A stretch of 64,000 nt of DNA from Tridacna crocea. Lineage: Eukaryota; Mollusca; Bivalvia; Cardiida; Cardiidae. The position numbers and the translations under genes were made by a program. Under the pieces are notes generated by a model, which did no database searches, was not told the origin of the DNA, and saw only the letters and a program-made list of their open reading frames with translations. Below are positions 53,365 through 64,000 of this stretch, piece after piece. The DNA is taken from positions 59,785,361-59,849,360 of the forward strand of contig OX031064.1 in NCBI GenBank assembly GCA_943736015.1, in the 5' to 3' direction. Positions within the stretch are counted from its first letter, which is position 1. Every line of letters starts with the position of its first letter.

Positions 53365-56300
53365 CACGGCGGCCTTCCCAAAGTCATTTGTTCTGGACGC
53401 CCTGGAGGCTGCATTTTCGGTCCGATCCGCCCCAAACTTGGCCACGACCTACATCCGGGCTCCCGCCTTCCGCTGGCCGAGTTTGACCCACGTGACCCCA
53501 AGGTCAAGGTCACGGCGGCCTTCCCAATGTCATATATTCTTGACGCCCTGGAGGATGCATTTTCGGTCCGATCTGCCCCAAACTTGGCCACGACCTACAT
53601 CCGGGCCCCCGCTGCCGGCTGGCCGAGTTTGACCCACGTGACCCCAAGGTCAAGGTCTCGGTGGCCTTCCCAAGGTCATTTGTTCTGGACGCCCTGGAGG
53701 CTGCATTTTCGGTCCGATCCGCCCCAAACTTGGCCACGACCTACACCCAGGCTCCCGAGGCCGGCTGGCCGAGTTTGACTCACGTGACCCCAAGGTCAAG
53801 GTCACGGCGGCCTTCCCAATGTCATATCTTCTGGACGCTCTGGAGGCTGCATTTCGGGTCCGATCCGCCCCAAACTTGGCCACGACCTACATCCGGGCCC
53901 CCGCTGCCGGTTGGCCGAGTTTGACCCACGTGACCCCAAGGTCAAGGTCACGGTGGCCTTCCCAAGGTCATTTGTTCTGGACGCCCTGGAGGCTGCATTT
54001 TCGGTCCGATCCGCCCCAAACTTGGCCGTGACCTACACCCGGGCTCCCGCTGCCGGTTGGCCGAGTTTGACTCACGTGACCCCAAGGTCAAGGTCACGGC
54101 GGCCTTCCCAATGTCATACCTTCTGGACGCTCTGGAGGCCGCATTTCGGGTCCGATCCGCCCCAAAGTTGGCCACGACCTACATCCGGGCCCCCGCTGCC
54201 GGCTGGCCGAGTTTGACCCACGTGACCCCAAGGTCAAGGTCACGGTGGCCTTCCCAAGGTCATTTGTTCTGGACGCCCTGGAGGCTGCATTTTCGGTCCG
54301 ATCCGCCCCAAACTTGGCCACGACCTACATCCGGCCTCCCGCCTTCCGCTGGCCGAGTTTGACCCACTTGACCCCAAGGTCAAGGTCACAGCGGCCTTCC
54401 CAAGGTCATATCTTCTGGACGCTCTGGAGGCTGCATTTTCGGTCCGATCCGCCCCAAACTTGGCCACGACCTACACCCGGGCTCCCGCTGCCGGCTGGCC
54501 GAGTTTGACCCACGTGACCCCAAGGTCAAGGTCACGGCGGCCTTCCCAAGGTCATATCTTCTGGTCGCCCTGGAGGCTGCATTTTCGGTCCGATCCGCCC
54601 CAAACTTGGCCACGACCTACATCCGGGGCCCCGCCTTCCGCTGGCCGAGTTTGAGCCACGTGACCCCAAGGTCAAGGTCACGGCGGCCTTCCCAATGTCA
54701 TATCTTCTGGACGCTCTGGAGGATGCTTTTTCGGTCCGATCCGCCCCAAACTTGGCCACGACCTACACCCGGGCTCCCGCGGCCGGCTGGCCGAGTTTGA
54801 CTCACGTGACCCCAAGGTCAAGGTCACGGCAGCCTTGCCAAGGTCATATCTTCTGGACGCTCTGGAGGCTGCATTTTCGGTCCGATCCGCCCCAAACTTG
54901 GCCACGACCTTCATCCGGGCTCCTGCCTTCCGCTGGCCGAGTTTGACACACGTGACCCCAAGGTCAAGGTCACGGTAGCCTTCCCAAGGTCATATCTTCT
55001 GGACGCCCTGGAGGCTGCATTTTCGGTCCGATCCGCCCCAAACTTGGCCACGACCTACATCCGGGCTCCCGCCTTCCGCTGGCCGAGTTTGACCCACGTG
55101 ACCCCAAGGTCAAGGTCACGGCGGCCTTCCCAAGGTCATATCTTCTGGACGCTCTGGAGGGTGCATTTTCGGTCCGATCCGCCCCAAACTTGGCCACAAC
55201 CTACACCCAGGCTCCCGCTGCCGGCCGGCCGAGTTTGACTCACGTGAAACCAAGGTCAAGGTCACGGCGGCCTTCCCAAGGTCATATAATCTGGACGCTC
55301 TGGAGGCCGCATTTCGGGTCCGATCCACCCCAAACTTGGCCACGACCTACATCCGGGCTCCCGCCTTCCGCTGGCCGAGTTTGACCCACGTGACCCCAAG
55401 GTCAAGGTCACGGCGGCCTTCCCAAGGTCATATCTTCTGGACGCTCTGGAGGCTGCATTTTCGGTCCGATCCGCCCCAAACTTGGCCACGACCTACACCC
55501 GGGCTCCCGCTGCCGGCTGGCCGAGTTTGACTCACGTGACCCCAAGGTCAAGGTCACGGCGGCCTTCCCAATGTCATACCTTCTGGACGTTCTGGAGGCC
55601 GCATTTCTTGTCCGATCCGCCCCAAAGTTGGCCACGACCTACATCCGGGCCCCCGCTGCCGGCTGGCCGAGTTTGACTCACGTGACCCCAAGGTCAAGGT
55701 CACGGCGGCCTTCCCAAGGTCATATCTTCTGGATGCTCTGGAGGCTGCATTTTCGTTCCGATCCGCCCCAAACTTGGCCACGACCTACACCCGGGCTCCC
55801 GGGGCCGGCTGGCCGAGTTTGACTCACGTGACCCCAAGGTCAAGGTCACGGCGGCCTTCCCAATGTCATATCTTCTGGACGCTCTGGAGGCTGCATTTCG
55901 GGTCCGATGCGCCCCAAACTTGGCCACGACCTACATCCGGGCCCCCGCTGCCGGCTGGCCGAGTTTGACTCACGTGACCCCAAGGTCAAGGTCACGGTGG
56001 CCTTCCCAAGGTGATTTGTTCTGGACGCCCTGGAGGCTGCATTTTCGGTCCGATCCGCCCCAAACTTGGCCACGACCTACATCCGGGCTCCCGCCTTCCG
56101 CTGGCCGAGTTTGACCCACGTGACCCCAAGGTCAAGGTCACGGCGGCTTTCCCAAGGTCATATCTTCTGGACGCTCTGGAGGCTGCATTTTCGGTCCGAT
56201 CCGCCCCAAACTTGGCCACGACCTACACCTGGGCTCCCGCTGCCGGCTGGCCGAGTTTGACCCACGTGACCCCAAGGTCAAGGTCACGGTGGCCTTCCCA

Positions 56301-57598
56301 AGGTGATTTGTTCTGGACGCCCTGGAGGCTGCATTTTCGGTCCGATCCGCCCCAAAGTTGGCCACGACCTACATCCGGGCACCCGCCTTCCGCTGGCCGA
56401 GTTTGACCCACGTGACCCCAAGGTCAAGGTCACGGCGGCCTTCCCAATGTCATATCTTCTGGACGCTCTGGAGGCTGCATTTTCGGTCCGATCCGCCCCA
56501 AACTTGGCCACGACCTACAACTGGGCTCCCGCTGCCGGCTGGCCGAGTTTGACCCACGTGACCCCAAGGTCAACGTTTCGGCAGCCTTCCCAAGGTCATA
56601 TCTTCTGGACGCTCTGGAGTCTGCATTTTCGGTCCGATCCGCCCCAAAGTTGGCAACGACCTACATCCGGGCTCCCGCCTTCCGCTGGCCGAGTTTGACC
56701 CACGTGACCCCAAGGTCAAGGTCACGGCGACCTTCCCAAGGTCATATTTTCTGGACGCTCTGGAGGCTGCATTTTCGGTCCGATCCGCCCCAAACTTGGC
56801 CACGACCTACAACTGGGCTCCCGCTGCCGGCTGGCCGAGTTTGACCCACGTGACCCCAAGGTCAAGGTCACGGCGGCCTTCCAAATGTTATATCTTCTGG
56901 ACGCTCTGGAGGCTGCATTTTCGGTCCGATCCGCCCCAAACTTGGCCACGACCTACATCCGGAGCCCCGCTTTCCGCTGGCCGAGTTTGACTCACGTGAC
57001 CCCAAGGTCAAGGTCACGGCGGCCTTCCCAAAGTCATATCTTCTGGACGCTCTGGAGGCTGCATTTTCGGTCCGATCCGCCCCAAACTTGGCCACGACCT
57101 ACATCCGGGCCCCCGCTGCCGGATGGCCGAGTTTGACCCACGTGTCCCCAAGGTCAAGGTCACGGTGGCCTTCCCAAAGTCATTTGTTCTGGACGCCCTG
57201 GAGGCTGCATTTTCGGTCCGATCCGCCCCAAACTTGGCCACGACCTACATCCGGGCTCCCGCCTTCCGCTGGCCGAGTTTGACCCACGTGACCCCAAGGT
57301 CAAGGTCACGGCGGCCTTCCCAAGGTCATATCTTCTGGACGCTCTGGAGGCTGCATTTTCGGTCCGATCCGCCCCAAACTTGGCCACGACCTACATCCGG
57401 GCTCCCGCCTTCCGCTGGCCGAGTTTGACCCACGTGACCCCAAGGTCAAGGTCACGGCGGCTTTTCCAAGGTCATATCTTCTGGATGCTCTGGAGGCTGC
57501 ATTTTCGGTCCGATCCGCCCCAAACTTGGCCACGACCTAGACCTGGGCTCCCGCTGCCGGCTGGCCGAGTTTGACTCACGTGACCCCAAGGTCAAGGT
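53365..57598 (+). repeat. higher-order block 2 of the satellite
   Basis: It shares AAGGTCTCGGTGGCC (about 53652) with block 3, and GGTCAACGTTTCGGCAGCC (about 56569) with block 1. Later markers are offset 3,796 bp from block 1 and 4,672 bp from block 3. Block 2 therefore lacks three monomers near 54,000 that the other two blocks keep. Confidence 0.85.
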
Positions 57599-60500
57599 CA
57601 CGGCGGCCTTCCCAAGGTCATATCTTCTGGACGCCCTGGAGGCTGCATTTTCAGTCCGATCCGCCCCAAACTTGGCCACGACCTACATCCGGGCTGCCGC
57701 CTTCCGCTGGCCGAGTTTGACCCACGTGACCCCAAGGTCAAGGTCACGGCGGCCTTCCCAATGTCATATATTCTTGACGCCCTGGAGGATGCATTTTCGG
57801 TCCGATCTGCCCCAAACTTGGCCACGACCTACATCCGGGCCCCCGCTGCCGGCTGGCCGAGTTTGACCCACGTGACCCCAAGGTCAAGGTCTCGGTGGCC
57901 TTCCCAAGGTCATTTGTTCTGGACGCCCTGGAGGCTGCATTTTCGGTCCGATCCGCCCCAAACTTGGCCACGACCTACACCCAGGCTCCCGAGGCCGGCT
58001 GGCCGAGTTTGACTCACGTGACCCCAAGGTCAAGGTCACGGCGGCCTTCCCAATGTCATATCTTCTGGACGCTCTGGAGGCTGCATTTCGGGTCCGATCC
58101 GCCCCAAACTTGGCCACGACCTACATCCGGGCCCCCGCTGCCGGTTGGCCGAGTTTGACCCACGTGACCCCAAGGTCAAGGTCACGGTGGCCTTCCCAAG
58201 GTCATTTGTTCTGGACGCCCTGGAGGCTGCATTTTCGGTCCGATCCGCCCCAAACTTGGCCACGACCTACATCCGGGCTCCCGCCTTCCGCTGGCCGAGT
58301 TTGACCCACGTGACCCCAAGGTCAAGGTCACGGTGGCCTTCCCAAGGTCATATCTTCTGGACGCTCTGGAGGCTGCATTTTCGGTCCGATCCGCCCCAAA
58401 CTTGGCCACGACCTACACCAAGGCTCCCGCTGCCGGCTGGCCGAGTTTGACTCACGTGAAACCAAGGTCAAGGTCACGGCGGCCTTCCCAAGGTCATATA
58501 ATCTGGACGCTCTGGAGGCCGCATTTCGGGTCCGATCCGCCCCAAACTTGGCCACGACCTACATCCGGGCTCCCGCCTTCCGCTGGCCGAGTTTGACCCA
58601 CGTGACCCCAAGGTCAAGGTCACGGTGGCCTTCCCAAGGTCATTTGTTCTGGACGCCCTGGAGGCTGCATTTTCGGTCCGATCCGCCCCAAACTTGGCCG
58701 TGACCTACACCCGGGCTCCCGCTGCCGGTTGGCCGAGTTTGACTCACGTGACCCCAAGGTCAAGGTCACGGCGGCCTTCCCAATGTCATACCTTCTGGAC
58801 GCTCTGGAGGCCGCATTTCGGGTCCGATCCGCCCCAAAGTTGGCCACGACCTACATCCGGGCCCCCGCTGCCGGCTGGCCGAGTTTGACCCACGTGACCC
58901 CAAGGTCAAGGTCACGGTGGCCTTCCCAAGGTCATTTGTTCTGGACGCCCTGGAGGCTGCATTTTCGGTCCGATCCGCCCCAAACTTGGCCACGACCTAC
59001 ATCCGGCCTCCCGCCTTCCGCTGGCCGAGTTTGACCCACTTGACCCCAAGGTCAAGGTCACAGCGGCCTTCCCAAGGTCATATCTTCTGGACGCTCTGGA
59101 GGCTGCATTTTCGGTCCGATCCGCCGCAAACTTGGCCACGACCTACACCCGGGCTCCCGCTGCCGGCTGGCCGAGTTTGACCCACGTGACCCCAAGGTCA
59201 AGGTCACGGCGGCCTTCCCAAGGTCATATCTTCTGGTCGCCCTGGAGGCTGCATTTTCGGTCCGATCCGCCCCAAACTTGGCCACGACCTACATCCGGGG
59301 CCCCGCCTTCCGCTGGCCGAGTTTGAGCCACGTGACCCCAAGGTCAAGGTCACGGCGGCCTTCCCAATGTCATATCTTCTGGACGCTCTGGAGGATGCTT
59401 TTTCGGTCCGATCCGCCCCAAACTTGGCCACGACCTACACCCGGGCTCCCGCGGCCGGTTGGCCGAGTTTGACTCACGTGACCCCAAGGTCAAGGTCACG
59501 GCGGCCTTGCCAAGGTCATATCTTCTGGACGCTCTGGAGGCTGCATTTTCGGTCCGATCCGCCCCAAACTTGGCCACGACCTTCATCCGGGCTCCTGCCT
59601 TCCGCTGGCCGAGTTTGACACACGTGACCCCAAGGTCAAGGTCACGGTAGCCTTCCCAAGGTCATATCTTCTGGACGCCCTGGAGGCTGCATTTTCGGTC
59701 CGATCCGCCCCAAACTTGGCCACGACCTACATCCGGGCTCCCGCCTTCCGCTGGCCGAGTTTGACCCACGTGACCCCAAGGTCAAGGTCACGGCGGCCTT
59801 CCCAAGGTCATATCTTCTGGACGCTCTGGAGGGTGCATTTTCGGTCCGATCCGCCCCAAACTTGGCCACAACCTACACCCAGGCTCCCGCTGCCGGCCGG
59901 CCGAGTTTGACTCACGTGAAACCAAGGTCAAGGTCACGGCGGCCTTCCCAAGGTCATATAATCTGGACGCTCTGGAGGCCGCATTTCGGGTCCGATCCGC
60001 CCCAAACTTGGCCACGACCTACATCCGGGCTCCCGCCTTCCGCTGGCCGAGTTTGACCCACGTGACCCCAAGGTCAAGGTCACGGCGGCCTTCCCAAGGT
60101 CATATCTTCTGGACGCTCTGGAGGCTGCATTTTCGGTCCGATCCGCCCCAAACTTGGCCACGACCTACACCCGGGCTCCCGCTGCCGGCTGGCCGAGTTT
60201 GACTCACGTGACCCCAAGGTCAAGGTCACGGCGGCCTTCCCAATGTCATACCTTCTGGACGTTCTGGAGGCCGCATTTCTTGTCCGATCCGCCCCAAAGT
60301 TGGCCACGACCTACATCCGGGCCCCCGCTGCCGGCTGGCCGAGTTTGACTCACGTGACCCCAAGGTCAAGGTCACGGCGGCCTTCCCAAGGTCATATCTT
60401 CTGGATGCTCTGGAGGCTGCATTTTCGTTCCGATCCGCCCCAAACTTGGCCACGACCTACACCCGGGCTCCCGCGGCCGGCTGGCCGAGTTTGACTCACG

Positions 60501-61980
60501 TGACCCCAAGGTCAAGGTCACGGCGGCCTTCCCAATGTCATATCTTCTGGACGCTCTGGAGGCTGCATTTCGGGTCCGATGCGCCCCAAACTTGGCCACG
60601 ACCTACATCCGGGCCCCCGCTGCCGGATGGCCGAGTTTGACTCACGTGACCCCAAGGTCAAGGTCACGGTGGCCTTCCCAAGGTGATTTGTTCTGGACGC
60701 CCTGGAGGCTGCATTTTCGGTCCGATCCGCCCCAAACTTGGCCACGACCTACATCCGGGCTCCCGCCTTCCGCTGGCCGAGTTTGACCCACGTGAACCCA
60801 AGGTCAAGGTCACGGCGGCTTTCCCAAGGTCATATCTTCTGGACGCTCTGGAGGCTGCATTTTCGGTCCGATCCGCCCCAAACTTGGCCACGACCTACAC
60901 CTGGGCTCCCGCTGCCGGCTGGCCGAGTTTGACCCACGTGACCCCAAGGTCAAGGTCACGGTGGCCTTCCCAAGGTGATTTGTTCTGGACGCCCTGGAGG
61001 CTGCATTTTCGGTCCGATCCGCCCCAAAGTTGGCCACGACCTACATCCGGGCTCCCGCCTTCCGCTGGCCGAGTTTGACCCACGTGACCCCAAGGTCAAG
61101 GTCACGGCGGCCTTCCCAATGTCATATCTTCTGGACGCTCTGGAAGCTGCATTTTCGGTCCGATCCGCCCCAAACTTGGCCACGACCTACAACTGGGCTC
61201 CCGCTGCCGGCTGGCCGAGTTTGACCCACGTGACCCCAAGGTCAAGGTCACGGCAGCCTTCCCAAGGTCATATCTTCTGGACGCTCTGGAGTCTGCATTT
61301 TCGGTCCGATCCGCCCCAAAGTTGGCCACGACCTACATCCGGGCTCCCGCCTTCCGCTGGCCGAGTTTGACCCACGTGACCCCAAGGTCAAGGTCACGGC
61401 GGCCTTCCCAAGGTCATATCTTCTGGACGCTCTGGAGGCTGCATTTTCGGTCCGATCCGCCCCAAACTTGGCCACGACCTACAACTGGGCTCCCGCTGCC
61501 GGCTGGCCGAGTTTGACCCACGTGACCCCAAGGTCAAGGTCACGGCGGCCTTCCAAAAGTTATATCTTCTGGACGCTCTGGAGGCTGCATTTTCGGTCCG
61601 ATCCGCCCCAAACTTGGCCACGACCTACATCCGGAGCCCCGCCTTCCGCTGGCCGAGTTTGACTCACTTGACCCCAAGGTCAAGGTCACGGCGGCCTTCC
61701 CAAAGTCATATCTTCTGGACGCTCTGGAGGCTGCATTTTCGGTCCGATCCGCCCCAAACTTGGCCACGACCTACATCCGGGCCCCCGCTGCCGGATGGCC
61801 GAGTTTGACCCACGTGACCCCAAGGTCAAGGTCACGGTGGCCTTCCCAAAGTCATTTGTTCTGGACGCCCTGGAGGCTGCATTTTCGGTCCGATCCGCCC
61901 CAAACTTGGCCACGACCTACATCCGGGCTCCCGCCTTCCGCTGGCCGAGTTTGACCCACGTGACCCCAAGGTCAAGGTCA
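57599..61980 (+). repeat. higher-order block 3 of the satellite
   Basis: It contains the three-monomer segment missing from block 2, marked by ACACCAAGGCTCCC at about 58416 (also 49948). The GGTGATTTGTTCTGG markers at about 60,676 and 60,968 match those in blocks 1 and 2. Confidence 0.8.
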
Positions 61981-62094
61981 CGGCGGCCTTCCCAAGGTCA
62001 TATCTTCTGGACGCTCTGGAGGCTGCATTTTCGGTCCGATCCGCCCCAAACTTGGCCACGACCTACACCCGGGCTCCCGCTGCCGGCTGGCCGA

Positions 62095-62532
62095 GTTTGA
62101 CTCACGTGACCCCAAGGTCAAGGTCACGGCGGCCTTCCCAATGTCATACCTTCTGGACGCTCTGGAGGCCGCATTTCGGGTCCGATCCGCCCCAAAGTTG
62201 GCCACGACCTACATCCGGGCCCCCGCTGCCGGCTGGCCGAGTTTGACTCACGTGACCCCAAGGTCAAGGTCACGGCGGCCTTCCCAATGTCATACCTTCT
62301 GGACGCTCTGGAGGCCGCATTTCGGGTCCGATCCGCCCCAAAGTTGGCCACGACCTACATCCGGGCCCCCGCTGCCGGCTGGCCGAGTTTGACTCACGTG
62401 ACCCCAAGGTCAAGGTCACGGCGGCCTTCCCAATGTCATACCTTCTGGACGCTCTGGAGGCCGCATTTCGGGTCCGATCCGCCCCAAAGTTGGCCACGAC
62501 CTACATCCGGGCCCCCGCTGCCGGCTGGCCGA
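62095..62532 (+). repeat. three identical consecutive monomers
   Basis: Three successive 146-bp units with AATGTCATACCTTCTGG, CCGCATTTCGGG and CCAAAGTTGGCC are the same at every base I compared. This indicates very recent single-monomer amplification. Confidence 0.85.
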
Positions 62533-64000
62533 GTTTGACCCACGTGACCCCAAGGTCAAGGTCACGGTGGCCTTCCCAAGGTCATTTGTTCTGGACGCCC
62601 TGGAGGCTGCATTTTCGGTCCGATCCGCCCCAAACTTGGCCACGACCTACATCCGGGCTCCCGCCTTCCGCTGGCCGAGTTTGACCCACGTGACCCCAAG
62701 GTCAAGGTCACGGTGGCCTTCCCAAGGTCATATCTTCTGGACGCTCTGGAGGCTGCATTTTCGGTCCGATCCGCCCCAAACTTGGCCACGACCTACACCC
62801 GGGCTCCCGCTGCCGGCTGGCCGAGTCTGACCCACGTGACCCCAAGGTCAAGGTCACGGCGGCCTTCCCAAGGTCATATTTTCTGGACGCTCTGGAGGCC
62901 GCATTTTCGGTCCGATCCGCCCCAAACCTGGCCACGACCTACATCCGGAGCCCCGCCTTCCGCTGGCCGAGTTTGACTCACGTGACCCCAAGGTCAAGGT
63001 CACGGCGGCCTTCCCAAGGTCATATCTTCTGGACGCTCTGGAGGCCGCATTTCGGGTCCCATACGCCCCAAACTTGGCCACGCCCTACATCCGGGCCCCC
63101 GCCGTCGGCTGGCCGAGTTTGATACACGTGACCCCAAGGTGAAGGTCACGGTGGCCTTCCCAAGGTCATTTGTTCTGGACGCCCTGGAGGCTGCATTTTC
63201 GGTCCGATCCGCCCCAAACTTGGCCACGACCTACAACCTGGCTCCCGCCTTCCGCTGGCCGAGTTTGACCCACGTGACCCCAAGGTCAAGGTCACGGCGG
63301 CCTTCCCAAAGTCATATCTTCTGGACGCTCTGGAGGCTGCATTTTCGGTCCGATCCGCCCCAAACTTGGCCACGACCTACACCCGGGCTCCCGCTGCCGG
63401 CTGGCCGAGTTTGACCCACGTGACCCCAAGGTCAAGGTCACGGCGGCCTTCCAAAAGTTATATCTTCTGGACGCTCTGGAGGCTGCATTTTCGGTCCGAT
63501 CCGCCCCAAACTTGGCCACGACCTACATCCGGAGCCCCGCCTTCCGCTGGCCGAGTTTGACTCACGTGACCCCAAGGTCAAGGTCACGGCGGCCTTCCCA
63601 AGGTCATATCTTCTGGACGCTCTGGAGGCTGCATTTTCGGTCCGATCCGCCCCAAACTTGGCCACGACCTACATCCGGGCCCCCGCTGCCGGATGGCCGA
63701 GTTTGACCCATTTGACCCACGTCACCCCAAGGTCAAGCTCACGGTGGCCTTCCCAAGGTCATTTGTTCTGGACGCCCTGGAGGCTGCATTTTCGGTCCAA
63801 TCCGCCCCAAACTTGGCCACGACCTACATCCGGGGCCCCGCCTTCCGCTGGCCGTGTTTGACCCACGTGACCCCAAGGTCAAGGTCACGGCGGCTTTCCC
63901 AAAGTCATATCTTCTGGATGCTCTGGAGGCTGCATTTTCGGTCCGATCCGCCCCAAACTTGGCCACGACCTACAGCTGGGCTCCCGCTGCCGGCTGGCCG

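Larger units (their letters stand above)
42282..64000 (+). repeat. 146-bp GC-rich satellite array, ~149 monomers
   Basis: Period is 146 bp (for example GACGCTCTGG at 42282 and 42428). The unit contains CCACGTGACCCCAAGG, CAAGGTCAAGGTCACGG, CCTTCCCAAGGTCATAT, CTGGACGCTCTGGAGGC, TTTTCGGTCCGATCCGCC and CCAAACTTGGCCACGACC. Monomers vary mainly at CTCCCGCCTTCCGCTGG versus CCCCCGCTGCCGGCTGG, at AAGGTCATATCTTC versus AAGGTCATTTGTTC versus AATGTCATACCTTC, and at CTGCATTTTCGG versus CCGCATTTCGGG. About 12 CpG occur per monomer. No other sequence interrupts the array, which continues past the window. The ladders of 64-133-codon frames on both strands are shadows of the repeat. Confidence 0.98.

Noticed and set aside
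42163..63966. Hundreds of 62-133-codon open frames on both strands
   Set aside because: They repeat with the 146-bp period, shift frame each monomer (146 is not a multiple of 3), overlap on both strands, and start or stop at the same monomer positions. They are by-products of a stop-poor GC-rich satellite.
42282..64000. CRISPR array
   Set aside because: There are no unique spacers between short repeats. The whole 146-bp unit repeats head to tail in a eukaryotic context.
42282..64000. CENP-B box (centromere marker) in the monomer
   Set aside because: TTCGGGTCCGATCCG looks similar, but the required A and the final CGGG of the TTCG-N4-A-N2-CGGG pattern are not in place. No support for a centromeric role.

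Overview
This window is eukaryotic nuclear DNA, most likely from a bivalve mollusc. Three families of pearl-like / Helitron-associated repeats point to this: they begin ACAAGAG, carry internal ~155-190-bp tandem units, contain short ACGG-type runs, and end in a strong hairpin. They occur in an AT-rich background full of short DNA transposons and tRNA-derived SINEs. I see no bacterial features (operons, ribosome-binding sites, IS elements) and no intact host gene. The family assignments are inferences from sequence structure; no database was searched.

Positions 1-42,281 are AT-rich, repeat-laden intergenic or intronic DNA. The dominant element is a ~229-bp TTAA-flanked MITE (called TTAA-MITE-1 here) with ends CCCTTTACC/GGTAAAGGG and a near-perfect palindromic core of about 65 bp. 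About 35 full or broken copies are present. One copy (33,936-34,163) sits inside another repeat whose uninterrupted paralog is at 17,240, which proves insertion at TTAA. Other elements include pearl-like elements (2.0-3.6, 7.5-8.5, 10.5-11.3, 12.7-14.7, 28.0-29.5 and 36.8-38.3 kb), a hAT-like element with 12-bp TIRs (10,106-12,525), and a TTAA-flanked Kolobok-like element holding a broken THAP domain (15.1-19.0 kb). There is also a pogo-like element (19.8-21.1 kb), several tRNA-derived SINEs (two with clear target-site duplications inside TTAA-MITE-1), a LINE C-terminal fragment (39.5-39.7 kb), and small satellites and microsatellites. A set of minus-strand segments with good splice-like borders (0.82, 7.1, 14.9, 19.4, 22.7, 24.3, 31.05, 32.2 and 35.3 kb) suggests remnants or exons of one or more minus-strand transcription units, but this is weak evidence.

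Positions 42,282-64,000 are one uninterrupted tandem satellite, which runs off the window end. The monomer is 146 bp, with about 149 copies, GC-rich and CpG-rich, and abuts the AT-rich flank sharply. The many short open frames on both strands here are by-products of the repeat. The array has internal structure: monomer subtypes, a 739-bp duplication marked by a 9-bp insertion, three ~29-monomer (4,234-bp) blocks repeated from about 49.1 kb, a three-monomer indel in the middle block, and three identical monomers in a row near 62.1-62.5 kb. Every monomer carries a cluster of AGGTCA nuclear-receptor half-sites next to a CACGTG E-box. This makes the array a dense potential binding platform and is the most unusual thing in the window.
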